From: Erythrobacter sp. SCSIO 43205
Lineage (GTDB): Bacteria > Pseudomonadota > Alphaproteobacteria > Sphingomonadales > Sphingomonadaceae
Assembly: GCF_019904235.1 (NCBI RefSeq)
Contig: NZ_CP063202.1
Location: forward strand, 1,674,001 to 1,738,000
Direction: 5' to 3'
Length of the DNA stretch: 64,000 bases
The notes under the pieces were generated by a model, which searched no databases, was not told the origin of the DNA, and worked only from the letters and a program-made list of their open reading frames with translations. A program made the translations under genes and the position numbers. Shown here piece by piece: positions 16,028 through 24,898 of this stretch (within the stretch, counting starts at the first letter, position 1; every line of letters starts with the position of its first letter).

Positions 16028-18328
16028 ATGCGCATGAAGCTTCCCCCCACAGCCAGAAAATGGGCCATTGTGCTTGTAAGCCTTATTGTGTGCGTAGCTC
16101 TTGCGCGAACCGATGGCGTTCGCCTTCTTGAACAGGAACAACGCGCCGCCATCGCTCAGCTTGCACCAAAGCAGGCTTCGGGTGACCTTCATATCGTCGA
16201 AGTCGATGCAAAGAGCCTTGCGCAAAACAAGCAATGGCCCTGGCCACGCGATCACCACGCTCGCCTTGTTGAACAACTTGATGCTGCCGGTGCTCGCTCG
16301 ATCATCTTTGACATCGATTTCTCTGCCCGCTCTACACCAGATGGCGATGCAGATTTCGCAAGAGCTTTGAGCGAGGTCACAACGGCTTCAGTCGCCTTGC
16401 CCACATTTGGCCAGCGCTCTTCTGAAAACTCCTACCAGAATATCGACACACTGCCGCTTCCTGAACTTCGCGAGCACGTGAGCCTTGCCACGGTTTCTGT
16501 CATTCCGGACGCAGATTCGCGGGTGCGCCGCATGGTTTATGGCACGATCACCAACGGTACGCCGCGTCCATCCCTGTCCGCGCAAATCGCCGGGATCAGT
16601 GGCTCGGCTGGGCAGGAGTTCGTGATCGATTACAGCATCGATCCTGCCTCCATCCCCCGGCACAGTTTCATCGATATTGAACGCGGGCAGTTCGATGCAG
16701 AAACGGTGCGTGGGCGCGATGTGATCGTCGGAGCGACAGCGATTGAGCTTGGCGACCGTTATGGCGCGCCGATCTATGGCGTTATTCCCGGCGTCACTAT
16801 TCAGGCGCTTGCAGCCGAAACCTTGATGCGCGGAGCCATGGCGGAAGTGGCGTGGTGGCCGCTTTTGATCTTCGGAATTTTTGCCGCACTCTATATCGTG
16901 CGATCGCGCACCTATTTTCAGGTCGCTGTGCGCAGCCTTGGTGCCATTGCTGTCCTGATCGTCCTTGATGCAATAGCCTATCACCTTGGCCGCACCTTGC
17001 TGAGCGTTGTGCCAACAGCGATTCTGATCTTGGCAAGCGCCGCGCTTCAGACGCTCTGGCTTATCCGCGAGAAGCGGCTTGCCGAGGCGTTGGTCGATCC
17101 GGAAACGGGCCTCCCTAATGCGCTCGCCTTCAAACAGGAGGCACATGACGACGCCCAATTCACCATGGCCGCCTATATCAAAGGCTTCGATTCCATCCGT
17201 TCGGTTCTGGGGCAGGACCAGGTCGGCGCTTTCGTTGAACGCGTGATCGACAGCGCGGCATCAGTGCACCCAATCAAGCAAGCCTATCGCGCCGACACCC
17301 GCATCGTCGCCTGGACACATAGCGGGGATTATCAAGAGTTGATCGAGGCTTGCGAGAAAATCGGTGTTGCGCTTGAAAAACCCATAAACGTGGCGGGCAA
17401 GCGTGTGGATACCCATGTCGCCTTTGGCCTCGCGGCAGGGGCGGATCTCAATGCGGCCAGCCGCGCGGCGAGCTTTGCTGCGGATAGCGGGAAACTCTGG
17501 CACGCGCATGAGGACGCAGAGGCCGCGATTATCGAACAACGCGTGTCGCTGATGGGCGAACTCGAAGAGGCCATTGACGAGCGTCAGGTGAGGCTGGTTT
17601 ATCAGCCAAAGCTGAACCTCAAGACCAACCGGATCGAAAGCGTTGAGGCGCTGATGCGGTGGGAACATCCGGTCCACGGGTTCATGCGGCCCGATCTGTT
17701 CATCCCTCTTGCCGAAGAAACGGGGCGGATTGACCGGCTCACACTTTTCGCGATTGAGAGCGCGATCACGCAGCTTCGCCAATGGTGTGAACAGGATCTG
17801 GTCATCTCTGTTGCGGTCAATATCTCCGCCAACCTGATCACCTCTGAACGCTTTGTCGCGGCGGCTGAGTACCTCTTGGGCGAAATGCGCGTGCCGCATG
17901 AACGGCTGATTTTTGAGATCACCGAATCAGCGGCGATGTCTGACCCAGATTTGGCAGCGGCTAATCTGGAACGGTTCTGCAAGCTAGGCGTGCTGATCTC
18001 GATTGATGATTACGGCACGGGTCAATCGACATTGAGCTATTTGCAGAAATTGCCGTTGAAAGAGCTCAAAATCGACCGCGCCTTTGTTCAGCACGCGCAT
18101 GAAAATCGCAGCGATGGTTTGATGGTGCGCTCAACAATCGAGCTTGCCCATTCGCTCAACCTGAGGGTGGTGTGCGAAGGGATCGAGGATCAGGAGTGCC
18201 TCGACTTCCTGCGGGAGAATGGCTGCGACTATGCGCAGGGCTATTTCATCGCCAAGCCTTTGCCACCGCATGAGCTTACGCCCCTACTTGCAGAGCAACC
18301 GGGCAAAGAGGCGCAAGAGAACGTCTGA
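16028..18328 (+). CDS. CHASE2 - degenerate GGDEF - EAL c-di-GMP phosphodiesterase
   Basis: 766 residues. TM helix near the start ([15 protein letters not shown]), an extracytoplasmic CHASE2 sensor domain (about 35-270; [28 protein letters not shown]), three TM helices (about 275-345), a GGDEF-like domain that keeps DPETGLPN but lacks GGDEF (about 350-500), and an EAL domain. All metal and substrate residues of an active EAL are visible: E540 in [36 protein letters not shown] and QGY. It should hydrolyse c-di-GMP in response to an external cue. It follows the FecR-repeat gene by 50 bases on the same strand, and CHASE2 and FecR domains are often neighbours. Confidence 0.9.
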   Translation: MRMKLPPTARKWAIVLVSLIVCVALARTDGVRLLEQEQRAAIAQLAPKQASGDLHIVEVDAKSLAQNKQWPWPRDHHARLVEQLDAAGARSIIFDIDFSARSTPDGDADFARALSEVTTASVALPTFGQRSSENSYQNIDTLPLPELREHVSLATVSVIPDADSRVRRMVYGTITNGTPRPSLSAQIAGISGSAGQEFVIDYSIDPASIPRHSFIDIERGQFDAETVRGRDVIVGATAIELGDRYGAPIYGVIPGVTIQALAAETLMRGAMAEVAWWPLLIFGIFAALYIVRSRTYFQVAVRSLGAIAVLIVLDAIAYHLGRTLLSVVPTAILILASAALQTLWLIREKRLAEALVDPETGLPNALAFKQEAHDDAQFTMAAYIKGFDSIRSVLGQDQVGAFVERVIDSAASVHPIKQAYRADTRIVAWTHSGDYQELIEACEKIGVALEKPINVAGKRVDTHVAFGLAAGADLNAASRAASFAADSGKLWHAHEDAEAAIIEQRVSLMGELEEAIDERQVRLVYQPKLNLKTNRIESVEALMRWEHPVHGFMRPDLFIPLAEETGRIDRLTLFAIESAITQLRQWCEQDLVISVAVNISANLITSERFVAAAEYLLGEMRVPHERLIFEITESAAMSDPDLAAANLERFCKLGVLISIDDYGTGQSTLSYLQKLPLKELKIDRAFVQHAHENRSDGLMVRSTIELAHSLNLRVVCEGIEDQECLDFLRENGCDYAQGYFIAKPLPPHELTPLLAEQPGKEAQENV

Positions 18329-18371
18329 TCGCAATCAAATGTTTCGGCATTTTCGAGAAAAGGTGATGAAA

Positions 18372-18448
18372 TGGTCGGGGAGAGAGGATTCGAACCTCCG
18401 ACCCCCTGTACCCAAAACAGGTGCGCTACCTGGCTGCGCCACTCCCCG
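18372..18448 (-). tRNA. tRNA-Pro (anticodon UGG)
   Basis: 77 nt including an encoded CCA. Acceptor stem CGGGGAG pairs with CTCCCCG, discriminator A. The anticodon stem CCTGT/ACAGG encloses the loop TTTGGGT, giving anticodon TGG. The T arm carries GGTTCGAATCC. Confidence 0.95.
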
Positions 18449-18522
18449 ACATTTCATCAGCTAAGATCAGATTTGATCTGACCCGCTTGTTTAGCCCATG
18501 TTCCAACCGACCGGCTCAAAAA

Positions 18523-18598
18523 TGGTGGGCCCGGCAGGATTCGAACCCGCGACCTAGCCGTTATGAGCGGCCAGCTCTAACCGCTGAGCTACAGGCCC
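18523..18598 (-). tRNA. tRNA with CAU anticodon, probably tRNA-Ile2 (lysidine type)
   Basis: 76 nt including an encoded CCA. Acceptor GGGCCTG pairs with CGGGCCC. The anticodon loop is CTCATAA on stem GGCCG/CGGCT. The D arm GCTCAGCGGTTAGAGC and the CTCATAA loop resemble tRNA-Ile2 that TilS modifies; elongator tRNA-Met is the alternative. The tRNA itself is certain, its identity is not. Confidence 0.85.
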
Positions 18599-18717
18599 CA
18601 AAGGGTTCTTCTAGCCGAACTCAAAGCTAAACTGGAAGGGCCCTCTACAAGCCATTTTCAAAAACCACAAGCGCCATTGCGAAGGAATTTTGATTCCCTC
18701 AAAATTAAGGCGAAAAA

Positions 18718-19797
18718 CTAGCCTTTGGCGGCCCTCCAAACATCCTCCACACGGGCCGAATTGACGCCTTTTTGTGCGAGCCGCGCATAAATCTGCTCAA
18801 ACCAGTCATAAAGCGTCTCTACGTCTCTCTGAGTGCGTGTGTAAGGCGTGAGGCCTGCCATCAAAGAGGGGCTGTGAAAAGACAGCACGATGCACGGGAG
18901 GCCCTGATCAATCGCAAGATCAAGCCCGCGCAGCGCTTCGGCGGCGGTAACACCCTCAGGCGTTAAGGCGATTCGCTCCAGCATTCGCAGTCTGGCTAGC
19001 GCGCTTAAGAGCTTTGGAAGCGGCCCGCCTGCCTGTTGCAGGGTTACGCCCATGTGTCTTAAAGCGCCCCAGTGCATCACCGTCATTGGCAATTCGAGAA
19101 GCGTATGGGCTTCATCGACCCAATAGGGGCGCAAGGGGTGCGCGCTATAGTCAGGTCCACCTTGCGCACTGTAATCGAAAAGCGGTCGCACGGATGTATC
19201 GAGTTTGATCCCGCCTGCTTTGAGAATACTGGCCGTGTGGGGGCCAAGGCCATATCGGCCTGCGCGGTAGATCTGTGGCGCGGTGCCGAAAGCTAACTCG
19301 ATTTTGTCGCGCAGGGCGGTAAATTTGGCTGCTTCCAGCTCGCGCGGTAAATTGCCTGCAAACGAGTTCCTTATAGTCAATTCTTCATCGAAGGGCGGAT
19401 TGACCCACGGGTGAAGCTGCACTCCAATGTCGGCGGCGCCGCGCGAGACGGCATCTGCGATGATCTCAACAGCAGAGGCATCGCTCGCGATGGGCCAATC
19501 CACCAGGTAGACAGGGTGCGCGCCCATGCGTTCGCAAAAGCTCTGGAATTTTGCCAATGCCGGGACATGGTTCAGGCCATGCGCCTCGCGAGAAAACGGC
19601 TTGTTCCAGTCGAACTCCTCTTCGGTATCGACCGTAAGCAGCACCCGCTGACCAAAATCGGGAGCAAAATCCGCCTGTGCCTCGCGGGCAGGGGGCTCAA
19701 TCATCGAGGCGTCATGCGCGCGCGCGTCAAACGCGGGACTCGCGCAAATGTCAGCTGATTGAACCCTCGCCATTTTCATAGCGGCGAGCCATAGCAT
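18718..19797 (-). CDS. Polysaccharide deacetylase-like protein (WalW type)
   Basis: Up to 359 residues. The core begins with VLLTVDTEEEFDWNKPFSRE and contains ADIGVQLHPWVNPP, YRAGRYGLG and PCIVLSFHSPSL, the pattern of a carbohydrate-esterase-4-like (NodB) barrel of the WalW kind found next to exopolysaccharide or capsule genes. The metal site seems to use the Asp of VDTEEE and the His residues of QLHPW and SFHSP. The start is uncertain: ATGs at 19797, 19779, 19773 and 19704 lack clear ribosome sites. There is no evident signal peptide, which fits a cytosolic enzyme. The substrate is unknown. Confidence 0.7.
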   Translation of the reverse strand: MLWLAAMKMARVQSADICASPAFDARAHDASMIEPPAREAQADFAPDFGQRVLLTVDTEEEFDWNKPFSREAHGLNHVPALAKFQSFCERMGAHPVYLVDWPIASDASAVEIIADAVSRGAADIGVQLHPWVNPPFDEELTIRNSFAGNLPRELEAAKFTALRDKIELAFGTAPQIYRAGRYGLGPHTASILKAGGIKLDTSVRPLFDYSAQGGPDYSAHPLRPYWVDEAHTLLELPMTVMHWGALRHMGVTLQQAGGPLPKLLSALARLRMLERIALTPEGVTAAEALRGLDLAIDQGLPCIVLSFHSPSLMAGLTPYTRTQRDVETLYDWFEQIYARLAQKGVNSARVEDVWRAAKG

Positions 19798-19848
19798 AGG
19801 AGTGCTTAGCGAGCCCTTACCAACGGGCTGTTTCAGTTAACTCAAGGC

Positions 19849-22056
19849 TCACGTGGGCTCTTTTGCAGACATATCGCCGTCTTCTGCATTAGCCAGCGGC
19901 AATGTCAGGGTCAGGCTCTCGCCTTCGCGTAACAGGTTGCCTCCGCCAGCGCGCGCCTCTGCCCGCGCCAGCCTAAGGGCAAACCCTGCACCAAAAAGAC
20001 CGGGATTGATCGCGGTGCTGATGGGCCTTGCGTCGGCTGCAAAAAGATCATCTTCGCCAAGCAGTTGCATCGGCAAATCGACACGCAAGCGAACCATGCC
20101 GCCATTTTCAGAAAGCGTTGCCTCCAACATTTCGCCCGCACCGCATCCTCCGCCAAGGGTTGCAAGCATCCGCCACATCAGGCTTTCTGCGCTTTCGCTT
20201 TCGATTGAGGCCATCAGGGCAGCCTCCTTGTCTTCGACCAGTTCCACACCAGACATTCGCGCATCCAGAACCTGTGCCAATTGGCGAATGATCCGCTTTG
20301 TAAGCGCGGTGATGTCGGTCACGCCTTCATCAAGGTCGATAGCGCCGGTTTCAAGCTTGGCCAGGCGGTCCAGTTCCTCAAACCCTGAAAGAATGCGTGC
20401 CGCGTCCGAAGCAATTGCGGCAGCCAGAGCGCGGTATTCGTGCGGGGCAGAGCCGAACAATTGCTGCTGGATAACTTCTGAATATCCCTGAACGGCAGTG
20501 ACGGGAGTGCGCAATTCGTGGAGCAATTGGCGAATGCGATCGGCCTCGCGCTGGGCCGGGGTTGGCGCAGGCTCAGCTGCGACCTCGAGCTTTCTGCGCA
20601 TCCTCCCGATATAGCCGGCAAATCCGCCGATAGAGCTGAAGCGAGGCTGCGCATCGACAACCCAGTCGCCTGCAATCATCGGGGCGCCGTGCAAAGTGAC
20701 GGGCGCAGCTTTCATCATCTGGCGGCGATTAAAGGCGCGGGTAAGGGCATCGGGCAGGCCGCTTGCCTGCAATTGTGAGCGCGCGATCAGCCGTATGCCG
20801 ACGACCATGGGGGCAACTTCACTCTCCGCCCATTCGATCCGGCCTGCTGCATCGGCTGCAAAAGCAAACCCGCGCACCAGCCGGGCGCGTCCACGGTCCT
20901 CTTCGCCAAGAGGCAGGCGAGGCATAATCGTCCCGTCGTCTTGATACCCCTCGCTGTGGTCCGTCTCTGCGCCATGCGTATCAACAGTTGAGGGGGCTTC
21001 TTTTGCCTCCTCTTTATCGCGTTTGAATTTCGCGATGCGGTCGACAATGGCGGAAATCTCGCTTCGCCCTTCGCCTGGATGCGCGCCGGGCTGAGCCTGT
21101 GGGCGCGGGGGAGGGGCATTGGCTTCACTCTCTGCGCTTTTCTCTGCGGCTGTCTCTGCGGCTTTCTCGGCCTCTATCTCTGTCTCTGTCTCTGTCTCAG
21201 TCTCAAACTCGGCATCGAGCTCATAGGCTTCGTCGGAATCATTGGCCTCTTCCTCTTCAAGCGGCTGCTTGGCGATGTCCCAAAGTTCTTCTTTCGTGAA
21301 CGGCTGCGGTGTGAACGCATCAAAGGTCACATCGCTAGCTGTTTCTTCGCGGCGCTGGCCCCGATCCTGAGGAAAGAAGATTGGACGCGAAGGGGCCGGA
21401 ATAGTGTCCTCTTCCTCGCTTGGATCGTCTGAAAGCGGCTCCAGCGGCGCACCCACCTGTTCGGCAGAGGGCAAGTCTTCGGGCGGGATGTCGGAGCCGG
21501 GAAGGGGATCAATGTCATCAGCCGTACGGGATGGGAGCTTTGCCTTGTGAGTGTTGGCCATGTGAAAGCTCTCGCCGCTCACTTCAGCCGCTTGGGTTTC
21601 AGGGTGAGGCAGGCCTCGGTCCTGTACGCCCAGCCGCTCAAGTACGACCTCTACATCAGGGCCTAAATCTTTGCGAAGGCGCAAGAATCCGCGCGCTCGA
21701 ACAGGAAGGCGCGGGATCAATGCGGTCCAGTCCTCGCTCGACAATTGCGCCCGCGAAAGTGCGGCCAAGGCCACGTCAGGCTCAAAATCGGCAAGATGCG
21801 CGGCAAGCTCTGGATTGCGCAACTGCCAGCCTGGTTCATTGATAAGGCGCGCTCTGTCGCGGGCTGGAATGACCTCGGCAAGCTTGTTCATTCGCATCCA
21901 TGCGGCTGCCACAAGGCTTGGGTCGCGCGCGGCCTTTCGCGCCCCGCTTGCCTGTGCGCCCAGAAGATCGAGCAACTGGCGATACTGAGTGCGACGCAAA
22001 GTATCACTTTGCGTGTTTTGTCTCAGCACCGTTGCAAGGCGATCATCGAAGAACAT
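19849..22056 (-). CDS. Histidine-kinase-like protein with degenerate ATPase domain
   Basis: 735 residues, no membrane segments seen. The N-terminal 170 residues are helical and unrecognised; 170-370 is a disordered acidic linker with an ETETETETE run; around 385-500 a globular PAS-like region (FAFAADAAGRIEWAESEVAP); then a HisKA helix with H513 in HELRTPVTAVQGY. After that the catalytic domain is poor: no clear N-box Asn and no DxGxG G1 box, though a G2-like end (GLFGAGFALRLARAEARAGG) is present. It may be a phosphotransfer scaffold or a kinase acting in trans with another ATPase domain. It lies between the deacetylase and the Lrp gene and has no adjacent response regulator. Confidence 0.72.
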   Translation of the reverse strand: MFFDDRLATVLRQNTQSDTLRRTQYRQLLDLLGAQASGARKAARDPSLVAAAWMRMNKLAEVIPARDRARLINEPGWQLRNPELAAHLADFEPDVALAALSRAQLSSEDWTALIPRLPVRARGFLRLRKDLGPDVEVVLERLGVQDRGLPHPETQAAEVSGESFHMANTHKAKLPSRTADDIDPLPGSDIPPEDLPSAEQVGAPLEPLSDDPSEEEDTIPAPSRPIFFPQDRGQRREETASDVTFDAFTPQPFTKEELWDIAKQPLEEEEANDSDEAYELDAEFETETETETEIEAEKAAETAAEKSAESEANAPPPRPQAQPGAHPGEGRSEISAIVDRIAKFKRDKEEAKEAPSTVDTHGAETDHSEGYQDDGTIMPRLPLGEEDRGRARLVRGFAFAADAAGRIEWAESEVAPMVVGIRLIARSQLQASGLPDALTRAFNRRQMMKAAPVTLHGAPMIAGDWVVDAQPRFSSIGGFAGYIGRMRRKLEVAAEPAPTPAQREADRIRQLLHELRTPVTAVQGYSEVIQQQLFGSAPHEYRALAAAIASDAARILSGFEELDRLAKLETGAIDLDEGVTDITALTKRIIRQLAQVLDARMSGVELVEDKEAALMASIESESAESLMWRMLATLGGGCGAGEMLEATLSENGGMVRLRVDLPMQLLGEDDLFAADARPISTAINPGLFGAGFALRLARAEARAGGGNLLREGESLTLTLPLANAEDGDMSAKEPT

Positions 22057-22401
22057 TCAGGCTCCAAAACCCCAAAGCACCCGACCTGGGCGGGGTATCT
22101 TTAGATCGGTCACGCTCGAATATCCGGCTGGCACAAAACTCAATGGACCGCACCATGCGTCATAGCATTGAAGAGACAGTGCAACAGGCCTGCTTTCGAG
22201 TGCGTTGCAAAGCGGGACAATTGCTGGCACATAAAATAAAATTAGGTTCAAAACCGAGTGGTCGCTACAATCTTTCAGCCACGCGACGCGTCGTTAGGTC
22301 AAATGGACTGATTGTGTGGGCTAGAGATTTATTGCAAGCGATTGCAGGTGACTAGGGGGCAAGGTGCAAATCGCCCGTCATTGGGGAAGCAGAAGGGTAT
22401 C
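22057..22401. promoter_or_regulatory. 345-base gene-free region between kinase-like and Lrp genes
   Basis: Divergent spacer for the kinase-like gene (leftward) and the Lrp gene (rightward). No open frame with a ribosome site, no tRNA-like fold and no long inverted repeat found. An AT-rich patch (ACATAAAATAAAATTAGG, near 22230) could be part of a promoter. AAGG about six bases before the ATG at 22402 is the ribosome site of the Lrp gene. Confidence 0.35.
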
Positions 22402-22863
22402 ATGGCGAACTTGGACGAAATTGATCGGCGACTTTTGAGCGAGCTTCAGGCGGAAGGGCGCGTGACCAATGTGGAATTGGCGCAGCGTGTCGGGCTGACC
22501 GCGCCGCCGTGCCTGCGTCGTGTCCGCGGACTTGAAGAAGACGGGGTAATTCGCGGCTATCACGCTGACCTCGACCCATCAAAGCTTGGCTTTGCGATCA
22601 CCGTCTTTGCGATGGTGAGCCTGAAATCACAGGCTGAAGACGATCTGCGCGAATTTGAAGACCATATGGCCGACCTTCCCGAGGTTCGTGAATGTCATAT
22701 GCTCAATGGCGAAATCGACTTTATTCTGAAGATCGTGAGCCGCGATTTGCAGAGTTTTCAAGAATTTCTCACCAGCAAGCTGACCCCTGCGCCCAATGTC
22801 GCCAGTGTCAAAACATCGCTTACCATTCGCACCGCGAAACATGAGCCTGGAGTACCGCTTTAA
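22402..22863 (+). CDS. Lrp/AsnC-family transcriptional regulator
   Basis: 153 residues from the ATG with AAGGG just upstream (the open frame reaches 22312 but without a ribosome site). N-terminal helix-turn-helix: LDEIDRRLLSELQAEGRVTN and LAQRVGLTAPPCLRRVRGLE. The C-terminal RAM (ligand-binding) domain spans about 65-145 with LPEVRECHMLNGEIDFILK. These proteins sense amino acids as octamers. The targets are not evident; the next gene downstream is the GFA protein 30 bases away, so an operon is possible. Confidence 0.92.
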   Translation: MANLDEIDRRLLSELQAEGRVTNVELAQRVGLTAPPCLRRVRGLEEDGVIRGYHADLDPSKLGFAITVFAMVSLKSQAEDDLREFEDHMADLPEVRECHMLNGEIDFILKIVSRDLQSFQEFLTSKLTPAPNVASVKTSLTIRTAKHEPGVPL

Positions 22864-22893
22864 GCTCTAGAAAAGACCGGAGGAGAGCCGAGG

Positions 22894-23343
22894 ATGAGCA
22901 CAAAGCAGTCATATATCGCTGAGCCGCTGACCGGTTCATGCCTTTGTGGCTCTGTCTCGATCACCATCGACAATGCTCATCGTGAGGTCGATGTGTGCCA
23001 CTGCACTATGTGCCAGACCTGGGGCGGCTCGATGTATGCAGGGATTGAGGCGGGGCAGTTCACCATCACAGGCCAAGAGCACATCACCGCCTACCCTTCC
23101 AGCAACTGGGCTGAGCGCGCCTTCTGCTCCAAATGCGGCAGCCATTTGTGGTACAAATTCACGCCTACAGGCAACCGGACTTTTCTGGCGGGCCTGTTCG
23201 ATTTGCCGGACGAAATGGCAATCAAACAACAGATTTTCATCGACGAGAAGCCACACTGGTTTGATTTGGCGCAAGACAGCCCCAAGAAAACAGGCGCTGA
23301 AATTATTGAAGAGGCAAAGGCCGCTGGATTTTCGTTTGATTAG
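22894..23343 (+). CDS. GFA (glutathione-dependent formaldehyde-activating enzyme-like) family protein
   Basis: 149 residues. The GFA/CENP-V fold is shown by its zinc ligands: GSCLCGSVSI, CHCTMCQTWGG and FCSKCGSHLWYKF. Family members bind zinc in two sites and some bind glutathione, but most copies in proteobacteria have no proven reaction, so no specific enzymatic role is claimed. Its stop overlaps the convergent ndh stop by four bases. Confidence 0.88.
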   Translation: MSTKQSYIAEPLTGSCLCGSVSITIDNAHREVDVCHCTMCQTWGGSMYAGIEAGQFTITGQEHITAYPSSNWAERAFCSKCGSHLWYKFTPTGNRTFLAGLFDLPDEMAIKQQIFIDEKPHWFDLAQDSPKKTGAEIIEEAKAAGFSFD

Positions 23344-24722
23344 TGCAGCTTAAGTTTTGGCCGGACAATGCGGTTCACCCGGCCGATCACCATCAGGCCA
23401 AGCCCTTTGATCCAGCCGTGGATCCCAATCAGATGCATCCGGTATAGCGAGGTGTAGATGAAGCGCGCGATGCGTCCTTCGACTGCCATTGCGCCGCCGA
23501 TAAGGTTGCCCATGAGGCTTCCGACGGTCGAAAAGCGGCTGAGCGAAATGAGCGAACCATTGTCGTGATAGGTGAACGTCTCAAGCTGGCGTCCGCGTTC
23601 TCTGCGGCAGATGTTGTTGAACACAGTGTCCGCCATCTGGTGCGCGGCCTGCGCGCGCGGCGGGATCTGTGGCCCGCCATCTTCGGGCACAAACGCACAG
23701 CAATCGCCAAGCGCGAAAATATCCTGATCCGTGACGGTTTGAAGTGTCGGCTTTACCACGATCTGATTGCGCGGTGTCACCTCAAGACCCAGTGAGCCGA
23801 GGAAATCTGCGCCTTTGACGCCTGCAGCCCAGACCATAAGGTCTGCATCGAATTCTTCGCCATTGGCTGCGACAAGCGCGTTTTCTGAGGCTTTGACCAC
23901 TTGTACGCCTTCGCGCACCTTCACACCCAGCGCCTCCAGCTCACCGCGCGCGGATGCGGACAAACGCTCAGGAAGCGCCGGCAAAATGCGTGGACCCGCT
24001 TCGAGCAAGGTCACATCGAGACGGCTTTCGTCAAAGACTTCAAGGCCATAGTGCTTTAGGCCCGCTGCGGCGTTATACAGTTCAGCTGCGAGTTCGACGC
24101 CTGTTGCCCCGCCGCCCACGATCGCGACCTTCACCCGCTCATCCGCATTGGGATTGTTCAGCATGGCACGGCTTACGCGCAGGCAATGGTTCAAAAGCTT
24201 GGTACGAAACCTGTCAGCTTGAATTCGGCTGTCGAGGTAAAGGCAGTTTTCTTTGACCCCTGGCACTCCGAAATCATTGGAAACCGATCCTATCGCGAGC
24301 ACCAAAATATCATAGCGGATCGTATGTGCGCCGATGACTTCCTTCCCCTTGTCATCAACCACCGGAGCAAGTCGAATGGTGCGTTCACGCCGGTCGATGC
24401 TTTCAAGGCTTCCCTGAAAGAAACGGTAACCCCACCGCGCGCAGTGGCTGCGATAGCCGACCTCGTCGAGATTGGCGTCGAGCGACCCGGCTGCAACCTC
24501 GTGCAGGAGAGGCTTCCAGATGTGCGACAGGTTTTGATCGACAAGGATAATGTCGTGATTGCGTCGCCCGAATTTGGCACCCAGCTTGCGCACAAGCTCA
24601 AGGCCACCAGCGCCGCCGCCTACAACAACGATCTGAGTTTTGCGCGCACCGCGCCGTATGCGCGGGTATGGGGGAAATGGCTGAGTCTTGCGATCTTCAG
24701 CATTGATGTCTTGATTGTGCAT
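23340..24722 (-). CDS. ndh: Type II NADH:quinone oxidoreductase (NDH-2)
   Basis: 460 residues. Non-proton-pumping NADH dehydrogenase, peripheral inner-membrane flavoprotein. FAD-binding Rossmann motif VVVGGGAGGLELVRKLG near residue 31, LVDQNLSHIWKPLLHEVAAG, NADH-binding VAIVGGGATGVELAAELYN around residue 200, and the FALGDCCAF FAD signature. The C-terminal part (FIYTSLYRMHLIGIHGWIKG) is an amphipathic membrane anchor typical of NDH-2. The first 25 residues are an unusual polar extension and the true start could be at a later codon, but no other Met exists before the fold. Confidence 0.92.
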   Translation of the reverse strand: MHNQDINAEDRKTQPFPPYPRIRRGARKTQIVVVGGGAGGLELVRKLGAKFGRRNHDIILVDQNLSHIWKPLLHEVAAGSLDANLDEVGYRSHCARWGYRFFQGSLESIDRRERTIRLAPVVDDKGKEVIGAHTIRYDILVLAIGSVSNDFGVPGVKENCLYLDSRIQADRFRTKLLNHCLRVSRAMLNNPNADERVKVAIVGGGATGVELAAELYNAAAGLKHYGLEVFDESRLDVTLLEAGPRILPALPERLSASARGELEALGVKVREGVQVVKASENALVAANGEEFDADLMVWAAGVKGADFLGSLGLEVTPRNQIVVKPTLQTVTDQDIFALGDCCAFVPEDGGPQIPPRAQAAHQMADTVFNNICRRERGRQLETFTYHDNGSLISLSRFSTVGSLMGNLIGGAMAVEGRIARFIYTSLYRMHLIGIHGWIKGLGLMVIGRVNRIVRPKLKLH

Positions 24723-24898
24723 ACGTCATGCGTCCGTTGTTATCACCGGTCCCGCGAGGAGCTTTCCCGCTATGTGCGCGTATGATGCAGCGCACAAAAT
24801 CTGGACTAATCCGGCAAACAAGAGAACGCAAGCGCAACGCTGTAAAACCCCGCGGGTCGGCTCGCGTAATTAAATTTCAAGACCAGCAAAAAGGTGGC

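Noticed and set aside
16388-17158. 256-codon minus-strand frame inside the CHASE2-EAL gene
   Set aside because: Antisense to a gene with clear domains; composition is that of a shadow frame.
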